From assembly GCA_034435635.1 (NCBI GenBank), contig DAOTWY010000125.1:1-25775 (forward strand): a DNA stretch of 25,775 nucleotides, written 5' to 3'. The first letter of the stretch is position 1. Every line of letters begins with the position of its first letter. The notes under the pieces were generated by a model. It did not search any database, had not been told where the DNA came from, and was given only the letters and a program-made list of their open reading frames with translations. Source of the stretch: DAOTWY01 sp003696565. GTDB taxonomy: Bacteria > Chloroflexota > Anaerolineae > Aggregatilineales > Phototrophicaceae. The translations under genes and the position numbers were made by a program. Positions 1 to 8,256 of the stretch are shown here, in pieces.

Positions 1-477
1 TATACGGCAAAGCTGGCAGGCACAGAGCGTGGTGTAACGGAGCCACAGGCAACCTTTAGTGCATGCTTTGGGGCACCATTTATGCCATTACATCCAACAG
101 TCTATGCAGAATTGCTAGAAAAGAAAATCAAAGAGCATGGTAGCAATGTGTGGCTTATCAACACGGGTTGGCAAGGGCAACCGGGAACGGATGAAAGCAA
201 GCGTATGAAACTCGCTTATACCCGTCGTATGGTGAATGCCGCGCTGGACGGTGACCTAGATGATGTAGCATATCACGAAGAGCCATTCTTTGGGTTAATG
301 ATCCCCGAATCCGTGCCGGATATCCCAGATGATATTTTGAACCCTGCGAATGCTTGGGCAGATAAAGCGGCTTATGAAGCCAAAGCAAAACAATTAGCTG
401 AGATGTTCAAGAAGAACTTTGAGCAATTCAAAGATCGGGCTTCTGAAGCAATTCTATCTGGTGGACCTAAAGTTTAG
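1..477 (+). CDS. pckA: Phosphoenolpyruvate carboxykinase (ATP), C-terminal part
   Basis: The gene is cut by the window edge; about 158 C-terminal residues of a roughly 530-residue family are visible, read in frame from base 1. The enzyme converts oxaloacetate and ATP to phosphoenolpyruvate, CO2 and ADP in the cytosol, the entry step of gluconeogenesis. The visible part starts YTAKLAGTERGVTEPQATFS and continues with FGAPFMPLHP and VNTGW-like INTGW, which align closely with my memory of the C-terminal third of E. coli PckA (LAGTERGITEP, FSACFGA, NTGW). It ends with a GGPKV tail, like the AAGPKL end of E. coli. The internal ATG at 82 is not the start. The next gene, malate dehydrogenase, makes the oxaloacetate this enzyme uses, but a terminator separates the two. 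Confidence 0.95.
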   Translation, partial: YTAKLAGTERGVTEPQATFSACFGAPFMPLHPTVYAELLEKKIKEHGSNVWLINTGWQGQPGTDESKRMKLAYTRRMVNAALDGDLDDVAYHEEPFFGLMIPESVPDIPDDILNPANAWADKAAYEAKAKQLAEMFKKNFEQFKDRASEAILSGGPKV

Positions 478-497
478 GGATAAAATCAGATAAAATC

Positions 498-532
498 AGC
501 AGAGATTGGATAGGGTCTGATCTCTGCTTTTT
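498..532 (+). terminator. Intrinsic terminator after pckA
   Basis: A perfect 9-bp stem (498-506 with 520-528, AGCAGAGAT/ATCTCTGCT) closes a 13-base loop and runs into five T. It lies 20 bases after the pckA stop. A direct repeat of TAAAATCAG (481-489, 491-499) sits just before it, with no obvious role. Confidence 0.85.
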
Positions 533-562
533 AATGTTTATTGAAATTTAGGAGAATTTTGA

Positions 563-1549
563 ATGACAACACCTATTCGTATTGCAGTCACCGGTGGGGC
601 AGGTCAGATCGCATATAGTCTGCTTTTCCGCCTGGGTAATGGTGAGGTTTTTGGTCCAGATCAACCGGTTATTTTGCAGATATTGGAGATCACCCCGGCG
701 ATGGAGGCACTTAAAGGGGTGGTGATGGAGCTAAAAGATTCGGCTCAGCCCTTGGTGCATGATATCATTGCCACGGATGACCCAAATGTGGCGTTTAAGG
801 ATGCTAATTGGGTGATTCTGGTTGGTGGTAAGCCACGCGGTCCGGGTATGGAACGTGCAGATTTGCTATCAGAGAATGGCAAAATTTTTGTTGAACAGGG
901 CAAAGCCATTAACGATAATGCTGCTTCGGATGTTCGGATTGTGGTCGTGGCAAATCCGTGCAATACCAACTGCTTGGTAGCTAAGTCTAATGCGCCGGAT
1001 ATTCCTGCAGATCGCTGGTTCGCTATGACGCGGTTAGATCAAAACCGTGCGCAGTCACAATTAGCAGATAAAGCCGGGGTATTGCTTAAAGAAGTGACTA
1101 ACGTGGGAATTTGGGGAAATCATAGCGCAACGCAGTTCCCGAATTTTGAACATGCGAAGATTAGCGGGAAGCCGGCTACCGAGGTGATTACGGATCGCGA
1201 ATGGCTAGAGGGCGAATTTATGACAACCGTGCAAAAGCGCGGGGCTGCCATTATTGCAGCACGTGGTAAAAGCTCTGCAGCGAGCGCAGCAAACGCAGCT
1301 TTGGATACAATCCGCAGCCTGATTACACCTACCCCTGCTGGTGATTGGTTTAGCGCGGCAGTGTGGTCAAACGGTAATCCATATGGTATTGCGGATGGTA
1401 TTTTCTATTCTTTCCCGCTCCGTAGCGATGGCAAGGGCAACTGGGAATTTGTGGACGGTTTGGAACTGAGCGATTATGCCAAATCGAAAATTAAGGCAAC
1501 GGAAGAAGAGCTTTTGAGCGAGCGCGAAGATGTAAAGACTATGCTATAA
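563..1549 (+). CDS. mdh: Malate dehydrogenase
   Basis: This 328-residue protein interconverts malate and oxaloacetate with a nicotinamide cofactor in the TCA cycle. It is of the group that includes cytosolic eukaryotic MDH and many bacterial MDHs. The Rossmann motif GGAGQI (residues 11-16) is at the N-terminus. The residue at the end of the second strand is Glu42 (LEI), an acidic residue that normally favours NAD over NADP. Substrate-binding arginines are Arg92 and Arg98 in KPRGPGMER, with Asn131 in the ANPCN motif. The catalytic pair is Asp159 (TRLDQNR) and His187 (GNHSATQFP). A GGAG ribosome binding site lies 8 bases before the ATG. It sits between pckA and a CobW gene, each boundary carrying a terminator-like hairpin. 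The functional link to pckA is oxaloacetate supply. Confidence 0.96.
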   Translation: MTTPIRIAVTGGAGQIAYSLLFRLGNGEVFGPDQPVILQILEITPAMEALKGVVMELKDSAQPLVHDIIATDDPNVAFKDANWVILVGGKPRGPGMERADLLSENGKIFVEQGKAINDNAASDVRIVVVANPCNTNCLVAKSNAPDIPADRWFAMTRLDQNRAQSQLADKAGVLLKEVTNVGIWGNHSATQFPNFEHAKISGKPATEVITDREWLEGEFMTTVQKRGAAIIAARGKSSAASAANAALDTIRSLITPTPAGDWFSAAVWSNGNPYGIADGIFYSFPLRSDGKGNWEFVDGLELSDYAKSKIKATEEELLSEREDVKTML

Positions 1550-1587
1550 AGATAGTCTTTACTGCTGGCTAATAATATAGGAATGAA

Positions 1588-1628
1588 TTAGGGGGCATCA
1601 TATCATGTATGTGCCTCCTAATATTTTT
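1588..1628 (+). terminator. Intrinsic terminator between mdh and cobW-like gene
   Basis: The stem TTAGGGGGCA (1588-1597) pairs with TGCCTCCTAA (1612-1621) with one G-U pair, and four more pairs can form inside. It is followed by TATTTTTG. A second perfect 9-bp hairpin (AAAGACTAT 1534-1542 with ATAGTCTTT 1552-1560) overlaps the mdh stop codon. The terminator ends only two bases before the GGAG of the next gene, so a regulatory role for that gene is also possible. Confidence 0.7.
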
Positions 1629-1642
1629 GTGGAGATTTTTTG

Positions 1643-2671
1643 ATGGCAATTCCTTTGACGATTTTAACCGGTTTTTTGGGTGCTGGTAAAACCACGCTCT
1701 TAAACCGTATTTTGCATTCAGATCATGGGTTACGAATCGCGGTGTTGGTGAATGATTTTGGTTCAATTAACATCGATTCTCAGCTTGTGGTAGAAACAGA
1801 TGTTGAGGATATGGTTAACCTGTCTAACGGGTGTATTTGTTGTACCATTCAGGGGGATTTACTGGCAGCATTGGATAAGTTAGTGCGGCGTGATGATCCA
1901 CCGGATTATATTGTGGTAGAAGCAAGCGGCGTAGCAGACCCAATTGATATTGGTTTGACGTTGCGTGCTGTATCTTCTGTGCGGATTGACAGTGTGATTA
2001 CAGTGATTGATGCCGAACAAATTTATACGCTACAGCATGACTATGCAGTGCTGGCGATGAATCAGGTGGGGATGGCGGATATTGTCATCATCAATAAGAT
2101 CGATTTGGTTACGGATGGACAATTACAACGTGTGCGGGATTATGTGCATCGGATCGTCAAAGATGCGCGAATTTTAGAAACAGTTCAGTGCCAAGTGCCA
2201 ATCGAGTTATTACTGAATGTAGGGCAGTATGATGACCAACGGATTTTGACCACCAGCACGCAAGATGTGCATGTGCATGAAGTTGGGGCGCAGGATCATT
2301 CACACCATGACCACAGCTTGATTTTTGATACATGGAGTTGGGTCAATAAGGAACCAGTTTCCCTTAAAGCATTACAGCGTTTTATTAAATCTTTGCCTGC
2401 TTCAGTGTATCGCGCGAAGGGGGTTTTCTATTTGGCGGATGATCCAGAGCATCGGGCAATTTTACAAGTTGTAGGGCGGCGGGTGAATTTGGAAATGGGC
2501 GAACCTTGGGGAGAAACGCCACCGTCTTCTCAATTTGTATTGATTAGTGCCCATGGCGGGGTAGATCATGAAGTATTACAGGAGCAAATGACGAATATTT
2601 TAGCGTGTAACGCATCGAAAACAGACATTGAGCGATTAGGGCGCAAAATCCTTAGCTGGTTGCGGGGTTGA
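1643..2671 (+). CDS. CobW/COG0523 family GTPase, probable metal chaperone
   Basis: This is a 342-residue G3E-family P-loop GTPase. Members deliver metals, often zinc, to client proteins, or help cobalamin and nitrile hydratase maturation. Visible are Walker A GFLGAGKTT (10-18), the family metal motif CxCC (Cys64, Cys66, Cys67 in NGCICC), the EASGVADP segment (93-100) and guanine-specificity NKID (151-154). A histidine-rich stretch lies at 210-224 (His210, 212, 219, 221, 222, 224), followed by the C-terminal CobW domain. The ATG at 1643 is preferred over TTG at 1640 because GGAG at 1631-1634 gives 8-base spacing. The His-rich loop favours zinc or a similar soft metal, but the client cannot be told. 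The rpoC promoter overlaps its stop codon. RpoC binds zinc, though proximity does not prove a chaperone-client pair. Confidence 0.9.
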   Translation: MAIPLTILTGFLGAGKTTLLNRILHSDHGLRIAVLVNDFGSINIDSQLVVETDVEDMVNLSNGCICCTIQGDLLAALDKLVRRDDPPDYIVVEASGVADPIDIGLTLRAVSSVRIDSVITVIDAEQIYTLQHDYAVLAMNQVGMADIVIINKIDLVTDGQLQRVRDYVHRIVKDARILETVQCQVPIELLLNVGQYDDQRILTTSTQDVHVHEVGAQDHSHHDHSLIFDTWSWVNKEPVSLKALQRFIKSLPASVYRAKGVFYLADDPEHRAILQVVGRRVNLEMGEPWGETPPSSQFVLISAHGGVDHEVLQEQMTNILACNASKTDIERLGRKILSWLRG

Positions 2672-2696
2672 CAAAATTATGAGATACAGTTAATAT
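2668..2696 (+). promoter_or_regulatory. Sigma-70 type promoter P1 of rpoC
   Basis: TTGACA (2668-2673), a 17-base spacer and TAATAT (2691-2696) closely match the consensus. The -35 box overlaps the stop codon of the preceding GTPase gene. A transcript would start near 2703, giving a leader of about 150 bases. Confidence 0.8.
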
Positions 2697-2728
2697 GGCA
2701 TAAGCAAGCATTGTCAATAGTTTCCACC

Positions 2729-2757
2729 TTGACTGCGGACATCAAAAATAATAAAAT
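2729..2757 (+). promoter_or_regulatory. Sigma-70 type promoter P2 of rpoC
   Basis: TTGACT (2729-2734), a 17-base spacer and TAAAAT (2752-2757) form a second good match 61 bases after P1. A transcript would start near 2764, giving a leader of about 90 bases that still includes the hairpin at 2787-2815. Confidence 0.65.
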
Positions 2758-2786
2758 GTTAAACTTTCAATTTCTTCACCTGAACT

Positions 2787-2819
2787 CAGCGGTGAAAATA
2801 AGCTTTCACACGCTGATTT
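2787..2819 (+). promoter_or_regulatory. Hairpin in the rpoC leader
   Basis: CAGCGGTGAAA (2787-2797) pairs with TTTCACACGCTG (2804-2815) over 11 pairs with one bulged A, followed by ATTTT. The U-tract is short, so it could be a weak terminator or attenuator, or a stabilising structure. It lies 26 bases before the GGGAG that serves rpoC. Confidence 0.45.
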
Positions 2820-2853
2820 TGCTATTCGTGTAGCCTTAAAGGGAGTACTGCTT

Positions 2854-5800
2854 GTGGAAGCAAGAGAGTTCAGCGCACTTCGTGTCAGCCTGGCATCACC
2901 AGAGCAGATCCGTGAGTGGTCATATGGCGAAGTAACCAAACCAGAGACCATCAACTACCGTCGGCTTCGTCCTGAAAAGGATGGGTTATTCTGTGAGGCG
3001 ATTTTTGGACCGACACGGGACTGGCAATGTTACTGTGGTAAGTACAAAAATATCCGGTATCGGGGCATTATTTGTGATAAATGCGGCGTAGAGGTAACCC
3101 GTGCATCCGTACGGCGTGAACGTATGGGGCATATAGAATTAGCAGCCCCGGTTGCGCATGTTTGGTATACCCGCCGGGTACCGAGTTATCTTGGGTTATT
3201 GTTGGATATCAGCCGGCGTAACCTGGATCGTGTTTTGTATTTTGCTCAGTATGTGGTGACTGCAATTGATGAAGAGGCGCGTAACCGGGCATTGGCGCGC
3301 ATTGATAAAGAATTGCAGTCAAAAGAGCGCGAAATGGGCGGCGATATTGAAGAACAAATGCAGTCCATCCGCGGCGAACGTGATGAGGTCTTGAGCCAAT
3401 TTGAAGATCGTGCGCAAGAGATTAATCAACATTTTGATGAAGAACTGGCACGCTTAAGTGACCGGTTGATGGGGGAAGCGCAGGCTATCCAGCAGCGGAT
3501 TGAAACGCTGGTGGGGCAGGTAGCACCTAATGACATCAATTTTGAAAGCACGGACACAGTGATTGTTGCCAAGGGCGAGATGGTCACAACGGATCATATT
3601 AGCCAGGTGCAAAACGCTGTTAACCAATATTTAAATGAGCTTCAAGCTGAAATTGAGGAAATGCGTCAACAGGAGCTGGATAGTCTTGATCATGAAGCTG
3701 ACAGCATCAATGATGAAGCACGGCGGCTGCTAGATGAACACCTGGGTGCGTTAGATGACCGGATGCGCAATGTGCGTGCCGCAGCAGAAAAAGCGCGGCA
3801 AGAGTTAAAAGAACTGCATGTGTTGCAATTCCTTTCTGAAACACGCTATCGTGAACTGAAAAGCCGTTATGGGACGGTTTTTGAGGCAGATATGGGCGCG
3901 GAGGCGTTCTATAAGATTCTGCAAAATCTGGATTTAGACAAACTTTCAGCAGAATTATGGCAAGAAGTCCGCAGTACAAAATCTAAACAGCGTAAAAAGA
4001 AAGCCACCAAACGCCTACGTGTGGTGGAATCGCTACGTAAAAGCAGTAATCGCCCGGAATGGATGATCCTAACGGTGCTGCCAGTGATTCCGCCGGATTT
4101 ACGCCCGATGGTGCAGTTAGATGGTGGACGATTTGCAACCAGTGATTTGAATGATTTGTACCGGCGGGTGATTAACCGTAATAATCGCCTTAAACATCTG
4201 CTGGAATTGGGTGCGCCAGATGTGATTGTGCGGAATGAAAAGCGGATGCTTCAAGAAGCCGTTGATAGCTTGATTGATAACAGTCAACGTGGCAAGGCGT
4301 TGAGTCGTCGTGGGCGACGCGAGCTGAAATCCTTAAGCGATATGTTGAAAGGTAAGAAGGGACGTTTCCGCCGTAACTTATTGGGTAAGCGTGTGGATTA
4401 TTCCGGTCGTTCTGTGATCGTGATTGGTCCAAAGCTGAAGTTGCATCAGTGTGGTTTGCCCAAGACAATGGCATTAGAACTTTATCGTCCGTTTGTGATT
4501 AGCCGTTTGGTGCATTATAACTATGCCAGCAATGTGAAAGGGGCTAAACGGATTATCGAACGGGAGAAGCCGGAAGTTTGGGAAGTGCTAGAAGAAGTTA
4601 TTAAAGAACGTCCGGTGTTGCTCAACCGTGCCCCAACGTTACATCGCTTAGGTATCCAGGCATTTGAACCGCAATTGGTAGAAGGTAAGGCGATTCAAAT
4701 TCACCCGTTGGTTTGCTCTGCCTTTAATGCAGACTTTGACGGTGACCAGATGGCAGTGCATGTTCCGCTGAGTGAAAAAGCGGTGCAAGAAGCGCGTGAG
4801 CGAATGCTAAGCACGAAGAATCTGCTAAAGCCGGCGGATGGTCAGCCAATTGTGGGTCCGGCTAAGGATATGGTGTTGGGTAATTATTACCTGACGATGG
4901 ACCCAACGGTGGAATTAGTCGCGCTGAAATCCCGTGCAGATGAATTCCGCACGATTGAGACAATTTATAATCCAGAGGTACGTGTTGGGGTTGCTGTCCG
5001 TAGTAACGGTTTTTACTTCGCCTTGCACCGTATTATCCCTGGCATGGTACTGTTTGATGACATTAAGGCAGAGGATGAAAACGGACGCGAACAAGTTGTA
5101 GAGAGTGCGTTTAATCGTGCTGTGCGTGCCTTACATGAAGGTGATGTTGATGTGATCTTGGCGAATGCGGTTGAGATGCGCAAACTCATCCGCAAAAACA
5201 AATGGGATGAGTTAGAGATCACTAATTTACATGAGCGTCGTCTTGTTGTTGATATGGATGAGGTGGAGTATCTTTACAATTTAGGTATTGTGAAGTTACA
5301 TACACCGATTTTGTTGGGCAATGTTTATGATAACCAAAGCCCACAGGAAGAACCGGAAATCACCACAGTGGGACGGGCAATTTTTAATCGGATTTTGCCG
5401 GATGAATTGCGCTTTGTTCAAGAGACAATGGATAAAAAGGCGTTACAGCGGCTTGTGGCACGTTGCTACCAAAAGATTGGCTCTGAGCGCACGACGGATG
5501 TGGTAGATGACATCAAAAACCTTGGCTTTTATTATGCAACAATTTCCGGTACAACAATTGCCGTTCATGATTTGACTGTACCAGAAGAGCGTGAACGGAT
5601 TTTGGCTGAAGCGGAGAAGGTTGTAGAGCGTGCTGAACAGGACTTCCGGCGTGGGTTGACCACAGAAGAAGAACGGTATCAGATTACAATTGATGAATGG
5701 ACAGCAGCCAAAGATAAATTGCAGGACATCATCAAGAACACGCTTGATCCTTATGGTCCGATTGCCATTATGGCAATTTCTGGGTCTACGAAAGGTGGGT

Positions 5801-7428
5801 TTGGTCCGATCACTCAGTTAGCGGGTATGCGTGGGCTGATGGCTGATCCGTCTGGACGGATTATCGACCTACCGATTACCAGTCACTTCCGTAAGGGGTT
5901 AACCGCACTGGAATACTTTATCTCTACGCATGGGGCACGTAAAGGCTTGGCAGATACCGCGTTACGTACCGCTGATGCAGGGTATTTAACTCGGCGTTTG
6001 GTTGATGTGGCGCAAGATGTGATCGTCAACCGGTTGGATTGTGGTACACATAAAGCCTTGTGGATCAATCGTAATGATGATATTGCTGGGCAAGCCTTGA
6101 GTGAGCGAATTGTAGGACGTTGTGCGGCACGCGATATTCATGACCCACAAACTGGCGAACTGATTGTGGCACGCAATGGGATGATTAACGAAGACATTGC
6201 TGATTCTATTGAAAATAGCACGATTGACGAAGTGCCTGTTCGTAGTCCAATGACCTGTGACTTAATTCATGGTATTTGTGCATTGTGCTACGGGCGCGAC
6301 CTGGGCACTGGTGAAATGGTAGAGATCGGCTCGGCAGTTGGGATTGTAGCGGCGCAATCTATTGGTGAGCCAGGTACACAATTGACCCTGCGGACGTTCC
6401 ACACGGGTGGTACAGCGCAAGCAAGTGGTGATATTACAACCGGTTTGCCACGTGTGGAAGAACTTTTTGAAGCACGCAAGAAGCCTAAAGGCGAAGCTGT
6501 AATGACCGACATCGGCGGTGTTTTGCGTATCAGCAAGCGTGACGACGTGCGGATTGCAACTGTGATCGATAGCGAGGTGTTTAACGAAGAGCATACCATT
6601 CCGGTTGGATGGGAAATCTTAGTGGAAGATGAGGCACGTATCAAAGAAGGTACGGAAATTGCCAAAGAAGTGGATGGTGATGGTGTCATCATCGCTAAGA
6701 TGGAAGGGACAGTCCATATTGAAGGACACACCATTTATATTCGCTATGAACGCCGCCGTGTAGAAGAATATGAAATTCCTTCTAGTGCGCGTTGGATGCC
6801 AAATGTTTATGATGGCTGTGAGGTATATCCTGGTCAGCAATTGACAGAAGGGTCTAAAAACCCGCATCGGATTTTGCGTGTATTGGGGGCAGATGCTACT
6901 CAAAAGTATTTGCTAACGGAAGTACAGAAGGTTTACCGTAACCAGGGGGTTAACATTGCGGATAAGCATTTTGAAATTATGATCCGCAAGATGTTATCAA
7001 AGGTGCAGATTACCCGCAGTGGGGATAGTGATCTTTTACCTGGGGAATTGATTGACCGTTTGCGTCTGCTGGATATGAACGAGAAATTGATTGCGGAAGG
7101 TAAAGAACCCGCTGCCGGTGTTCCTATCTTGTTGGGGATTACGAAAGCAGCACTCAATACAGATAGCTTCCTATCTGCGTCTAGCTTCCAGCACACGATC
7201 AAAGTGTTAGCCGGTGCGGCGATTGAAGGAAAAGTTGATAATCTGTATGGCTTGAAGGAAAATGTCATCATCGGTAAGTTGATTCCGGCGGGTACAGGTT
7301 TCCATACCTACCAAGACCGTGAATTGATCGCCCCGAATGTCTCTTTGGAAGATCAGGGGGCGTATGACATCGACGATGATGATGCTTATGATGATGACAA
7401 TGTGGAAGAAGATGTGCTTTCAAATTAA
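2854..7428 (+). CDS. rpoC: DNA-directed RNA polymerase subunit beta'
   Basis: This 1524-residue protein is the large catalytic subunit of RNA polymerase. It starts with GTG, with GGGAG eight bases upstream. The N-terminal zinc site uses Cys59, Cys61, Cys74 and Cys77. The magnesium-binding NADFDGD motif is at residues 625-631. The bridge helix (GARKGLADTALRTADAGY) and trigger loop (QSIGEPGTQLTLRTFHTGG) are present, as is a second cysteine set around GRCAARD and CDLIHGICALC. The trigger loop runs directly into GDITTGLPRVEELFEARKKP, so the large E. coli trigger-loop insertion is absent. Between residues about 140 and 326, where E. coli has only a short linker, lies an insertion of about 170-180 residues. 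It is mostly charged coiled coil around a short beta-like segment near 225-245. The C-terminus is a very acidic tail. rpoB is not directly upstream, and tandem promoters suggest separate transcription. Confidence 0.98.
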   Translation: MEAREFSALRVSLASPEQIREWSYGEVTKPETINYRRLRPEKDGLFCEAIFGPTRDWQCYCGKYKNIRYRGIICDKCGVEVTRASVRRERMGHIELAAPVAHVWYTRRVPSYLGLLLDISRRNLDRVLYFAQYVVTAIDEEARNRALARIDKELQSKEREMGGDIEEQMQSIRGERDEVLSQFEDRAQEINQHFDEELARLSDRLMGEAQAIQQRIETLVGQVAPNDINFESTDTVIVAKGEMVTTDHISQVQNAVNQYLNELQAEIEEMRQQELDSLDHEADSINDEARRLLDEHLGALDDRMRNVRAAAEKARQELKELHVLQFLSETRYRELKSRYGTVFEADMGAEAFYKILQNLDLDKLSAELWQEVRSTKSKQRKKKATKRLRVVESLRKSSNRPEWMILTVLPVIPPDLRPMVQLDGGRFATSDLNDLYRRVINRNNRLKHLLELGAPDVIVRNEKRMLQEAVDSLIDNSQRGKALSRRGRRELKSLSDMLKGKKGRFRRNLLGKRVDYSGRSVIVIGPKLKLHQCGLPKTMALELYRPFVISRLVHYNYASNVKGAKRIIEREKPEVWEVLEEVIKERPVLLNRAPTLHRLGIQAFEPQLVEGKAIQIHPLVCSAFNADFDGDQMAVHVPLSEKAVQEARERMLSTKNLLKPADGQPIVGPAKDMVLGNYYLTMDPTVELVALKSRADEFRTIETIYNPEVRVGVAVRSNGFYFALHRIIPGMVLFDDIKAEDENGREQVVESAFNRAVRALHEGDVDVILANAVEMRKLIRKNKWDELEITNLHERRLVVDMDEVEYLYNLGIVKLHTPILLGNVYDNQSPQEEPEITTVGRAIFNRILPDELRFVQETMDKKALQRLVARCYQKIGSERTTDVVDDIKNLGFYYATISGTTIAVHDLTVPEERERILAEAEKVVERAEQDFRRGLTTEEERYQITIDEWTAAKDKLQDIIKNTLDPYGPIAIMAISGSTKGGFGPITQLAGMRGLMADPSGRIIDLPITSHFRKGLTALEYFISTHGARKGLADTALRTADAGYLTRRLVDVAQDVIVNRLDCGTHKALWINRNDDIAGQALSERIVGRCAARDIHDPQTGELIVARNGMINEDIADSIENSTIDEVPVRSPMTCDLIHGICALCYGRDLGTGEMVEIGSAVGIVAAQSIGEPGTQLTLRTFHTGGTAQASGDITTGLPRVEELFEARKKPKGEAVMTDIGGVLRISKRDDVRIATVIDSEVFNEEHTIPVGWEILVEDEARIKEGTEIAKEVDGDGVIIAKMEGTVHIEGHTIYIRYERRRVEEYEIPSSARWMPNVYDGCEVYPGQQLTEGSKNPHRILRVLGADATQKYLLTEVQKVYRNQGVNIADKHFEIMIRKMLSKVQITRSGDSDLLPGELIDRLRLLDMNEKLIAEGKEPAAGVPILLGITKAALNTDSFLSASSFQHTIKVLAGAAIEGKVDNLYGLKENVIIGKLIPAGTGFHTYQDRELIAPNVSLEDQGAYDIDDDDAYDDDNVEEDVLSN

Positions 7429-7453
7429 GCACTCCCTATGATATAACTGAGAA

Positions 7454-7480
7454 GGGTGAGGCATGCGCCTCATCCTTTTT
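7454..7480 (+). terminator. Intrinsic terminator after rpoC
   Basis: A 9-bp stem with one G-U pair (GGGTGAGGC 7454-7462, loop ATGC, GCCTCATCC 7467-7475) is followed by five T. It ends 17 bases before the start codon of the next gene, leaving no room for a promoter in between. Confidence 0.85.
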
Positions 7481-7497
7481 CATTTGTGAGGATGGTC

Positions 7498-8220
7498 ATG
7501 ATGCGTTTTTTAATGATTTTGATAATGGGATGGTTTGCTTATCCTTTGGTGGCACAAGAAACCACGCCAGAACCTGATACACCAACGCCAGATATTCCGT
7601 TGGTAATTTATGGAAACGAACCGGCATTACGGAATAATATTTTGATTACTATTGATGATTGCATTGATGAAGTGTTGACACGTCAGATGTTTGAATTTTT
7701 AGTTGAACATGACATCAAGGCGGTTTTTTTTCCTCTTGGTTCGGAACTCATTGAGCATGACCCAACGTTATGGCAGGAAATTATCGATGCTGGTTTTGAG
7801 ATTGGGTATCATACACGTTATCACAACGAAGGGATGACGATCCCTGAATTAGAGGAAGATTTTGCAGCGTTTCAGGCAGATTTACGTGATGTATTGGATG
7901 ATCCGGATTATACAATTCGGTATGTTCGTCCGCCATATGGCGTTTGGGATCGCAATTGGTTGGAGTGGGCAGAAGCGAATAATTTGGTGACTGTTCGGTG
8001 GAATTTAGTAACACGTTTTGATTTAACAATGGCATATTTTGAGGCTGTATTACGGCATGAAAATGGTGGCGGAATTGTGTTGGTTCACCCGCGCCCAACA
8101 GATATGAATTGGTTAGAAAACCACATAGATGATGTGATGGCTTTAACGACAGAAGCTGGAGAGCCGTATCGTATTGTCAATTTGACGCAGGCATTTAGCG
8201 ATGATGAAGAAGCAGAATAA
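7498..8220 (+). CDS. Secreted polysaccharide deacetylase (NodB fold)
   Basis: This 240-residue protein has a Sec signal peptide (MMRFLMILIMGWFAYPLVA, cleavage likely before Gln20). A Thr/Pro-rich stretch and one NodB homology domain of carbohydrate esterase family 4 follow. Catalytic and metal residues are in place: TIDDC with Asp53/Asp54, HTRYH with His105 and His109, RPPYG at 144-148, Trp168, and the LVH motif with His197. The family removes acetyl groups from peptidoglycan, chitin or other N-acetylated glycans outside the membrane; the substrate here is unknown. An upstream GTG at 7456 would place the start inside the rpoC terminator. A GAGG at 7488-7491 supports ATG 7498 or 7501. With no visible promoter between terminator and start, expression may rely on readthrough from rpoC. 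Confidence 0.88.
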   Translation: MMRFLMILIMGWFAYPLVAQETTPEPDTPTPDIPLVIYGNEPALRNNILITIDDCIDEVLTRQMFEFLVEHDIKAVFFPLGSELIEHDPTLWQEIIDAGFEIGYHTRYHNEGMTIPELEEDFAAFQADLRDVLDDPDYTIRYVRPPYGVWDRNWLEWAEANNLVTVRWNLVTRFDLTMAYFEAVLRHENGGGIVLVHPRPTDMNWLENHIDDVMALTTEAGEPYRIVNLTQAFSDDEEAE

Positions 8221-8221
8221 C

Positions 8222-8254
8222 GGCACAGTGTTTCTTCTGTGCCATTATTTTTTT
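8222..8254 (+). terminator. Intrinsic terminator after the deacetylase gene
   Basis: GGCACAG (8222-8228) pairs with CTGTGCC (8237-8243) over an 8-base loop, then ATTATTTTTTT. It is oriented for the plus-strand gene. The convergent minus-strand gene stops just beyond it and shows no U-tract of its own. Confidence 0.85.
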
Positions 8255-8256
8255 GT

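Noticed and set aside
2756..2833. 25-codon open frame in the rpoC leader as a leader peptide
   Set aside because: It has no ribosome binding site and no run of one amino acid, and its ATG overlaps the P2 -10 box, so P2 transcripts would lack it. Probably chance.
3707..6903. Several antisense open frames of 60-150 codons within rpoC
   Set aside because: They mirror the codon pattern of the strongly conserved sense gene and have no recognisable protein features.
7456..7497. Upstream GTG start for the deacetylase gene
   Set aside because: It lies inside the rpoC terminator stem, would spoil the signal peptide, and has no ribosome binding site. ATG 7498/7501 has GAGG upstream.
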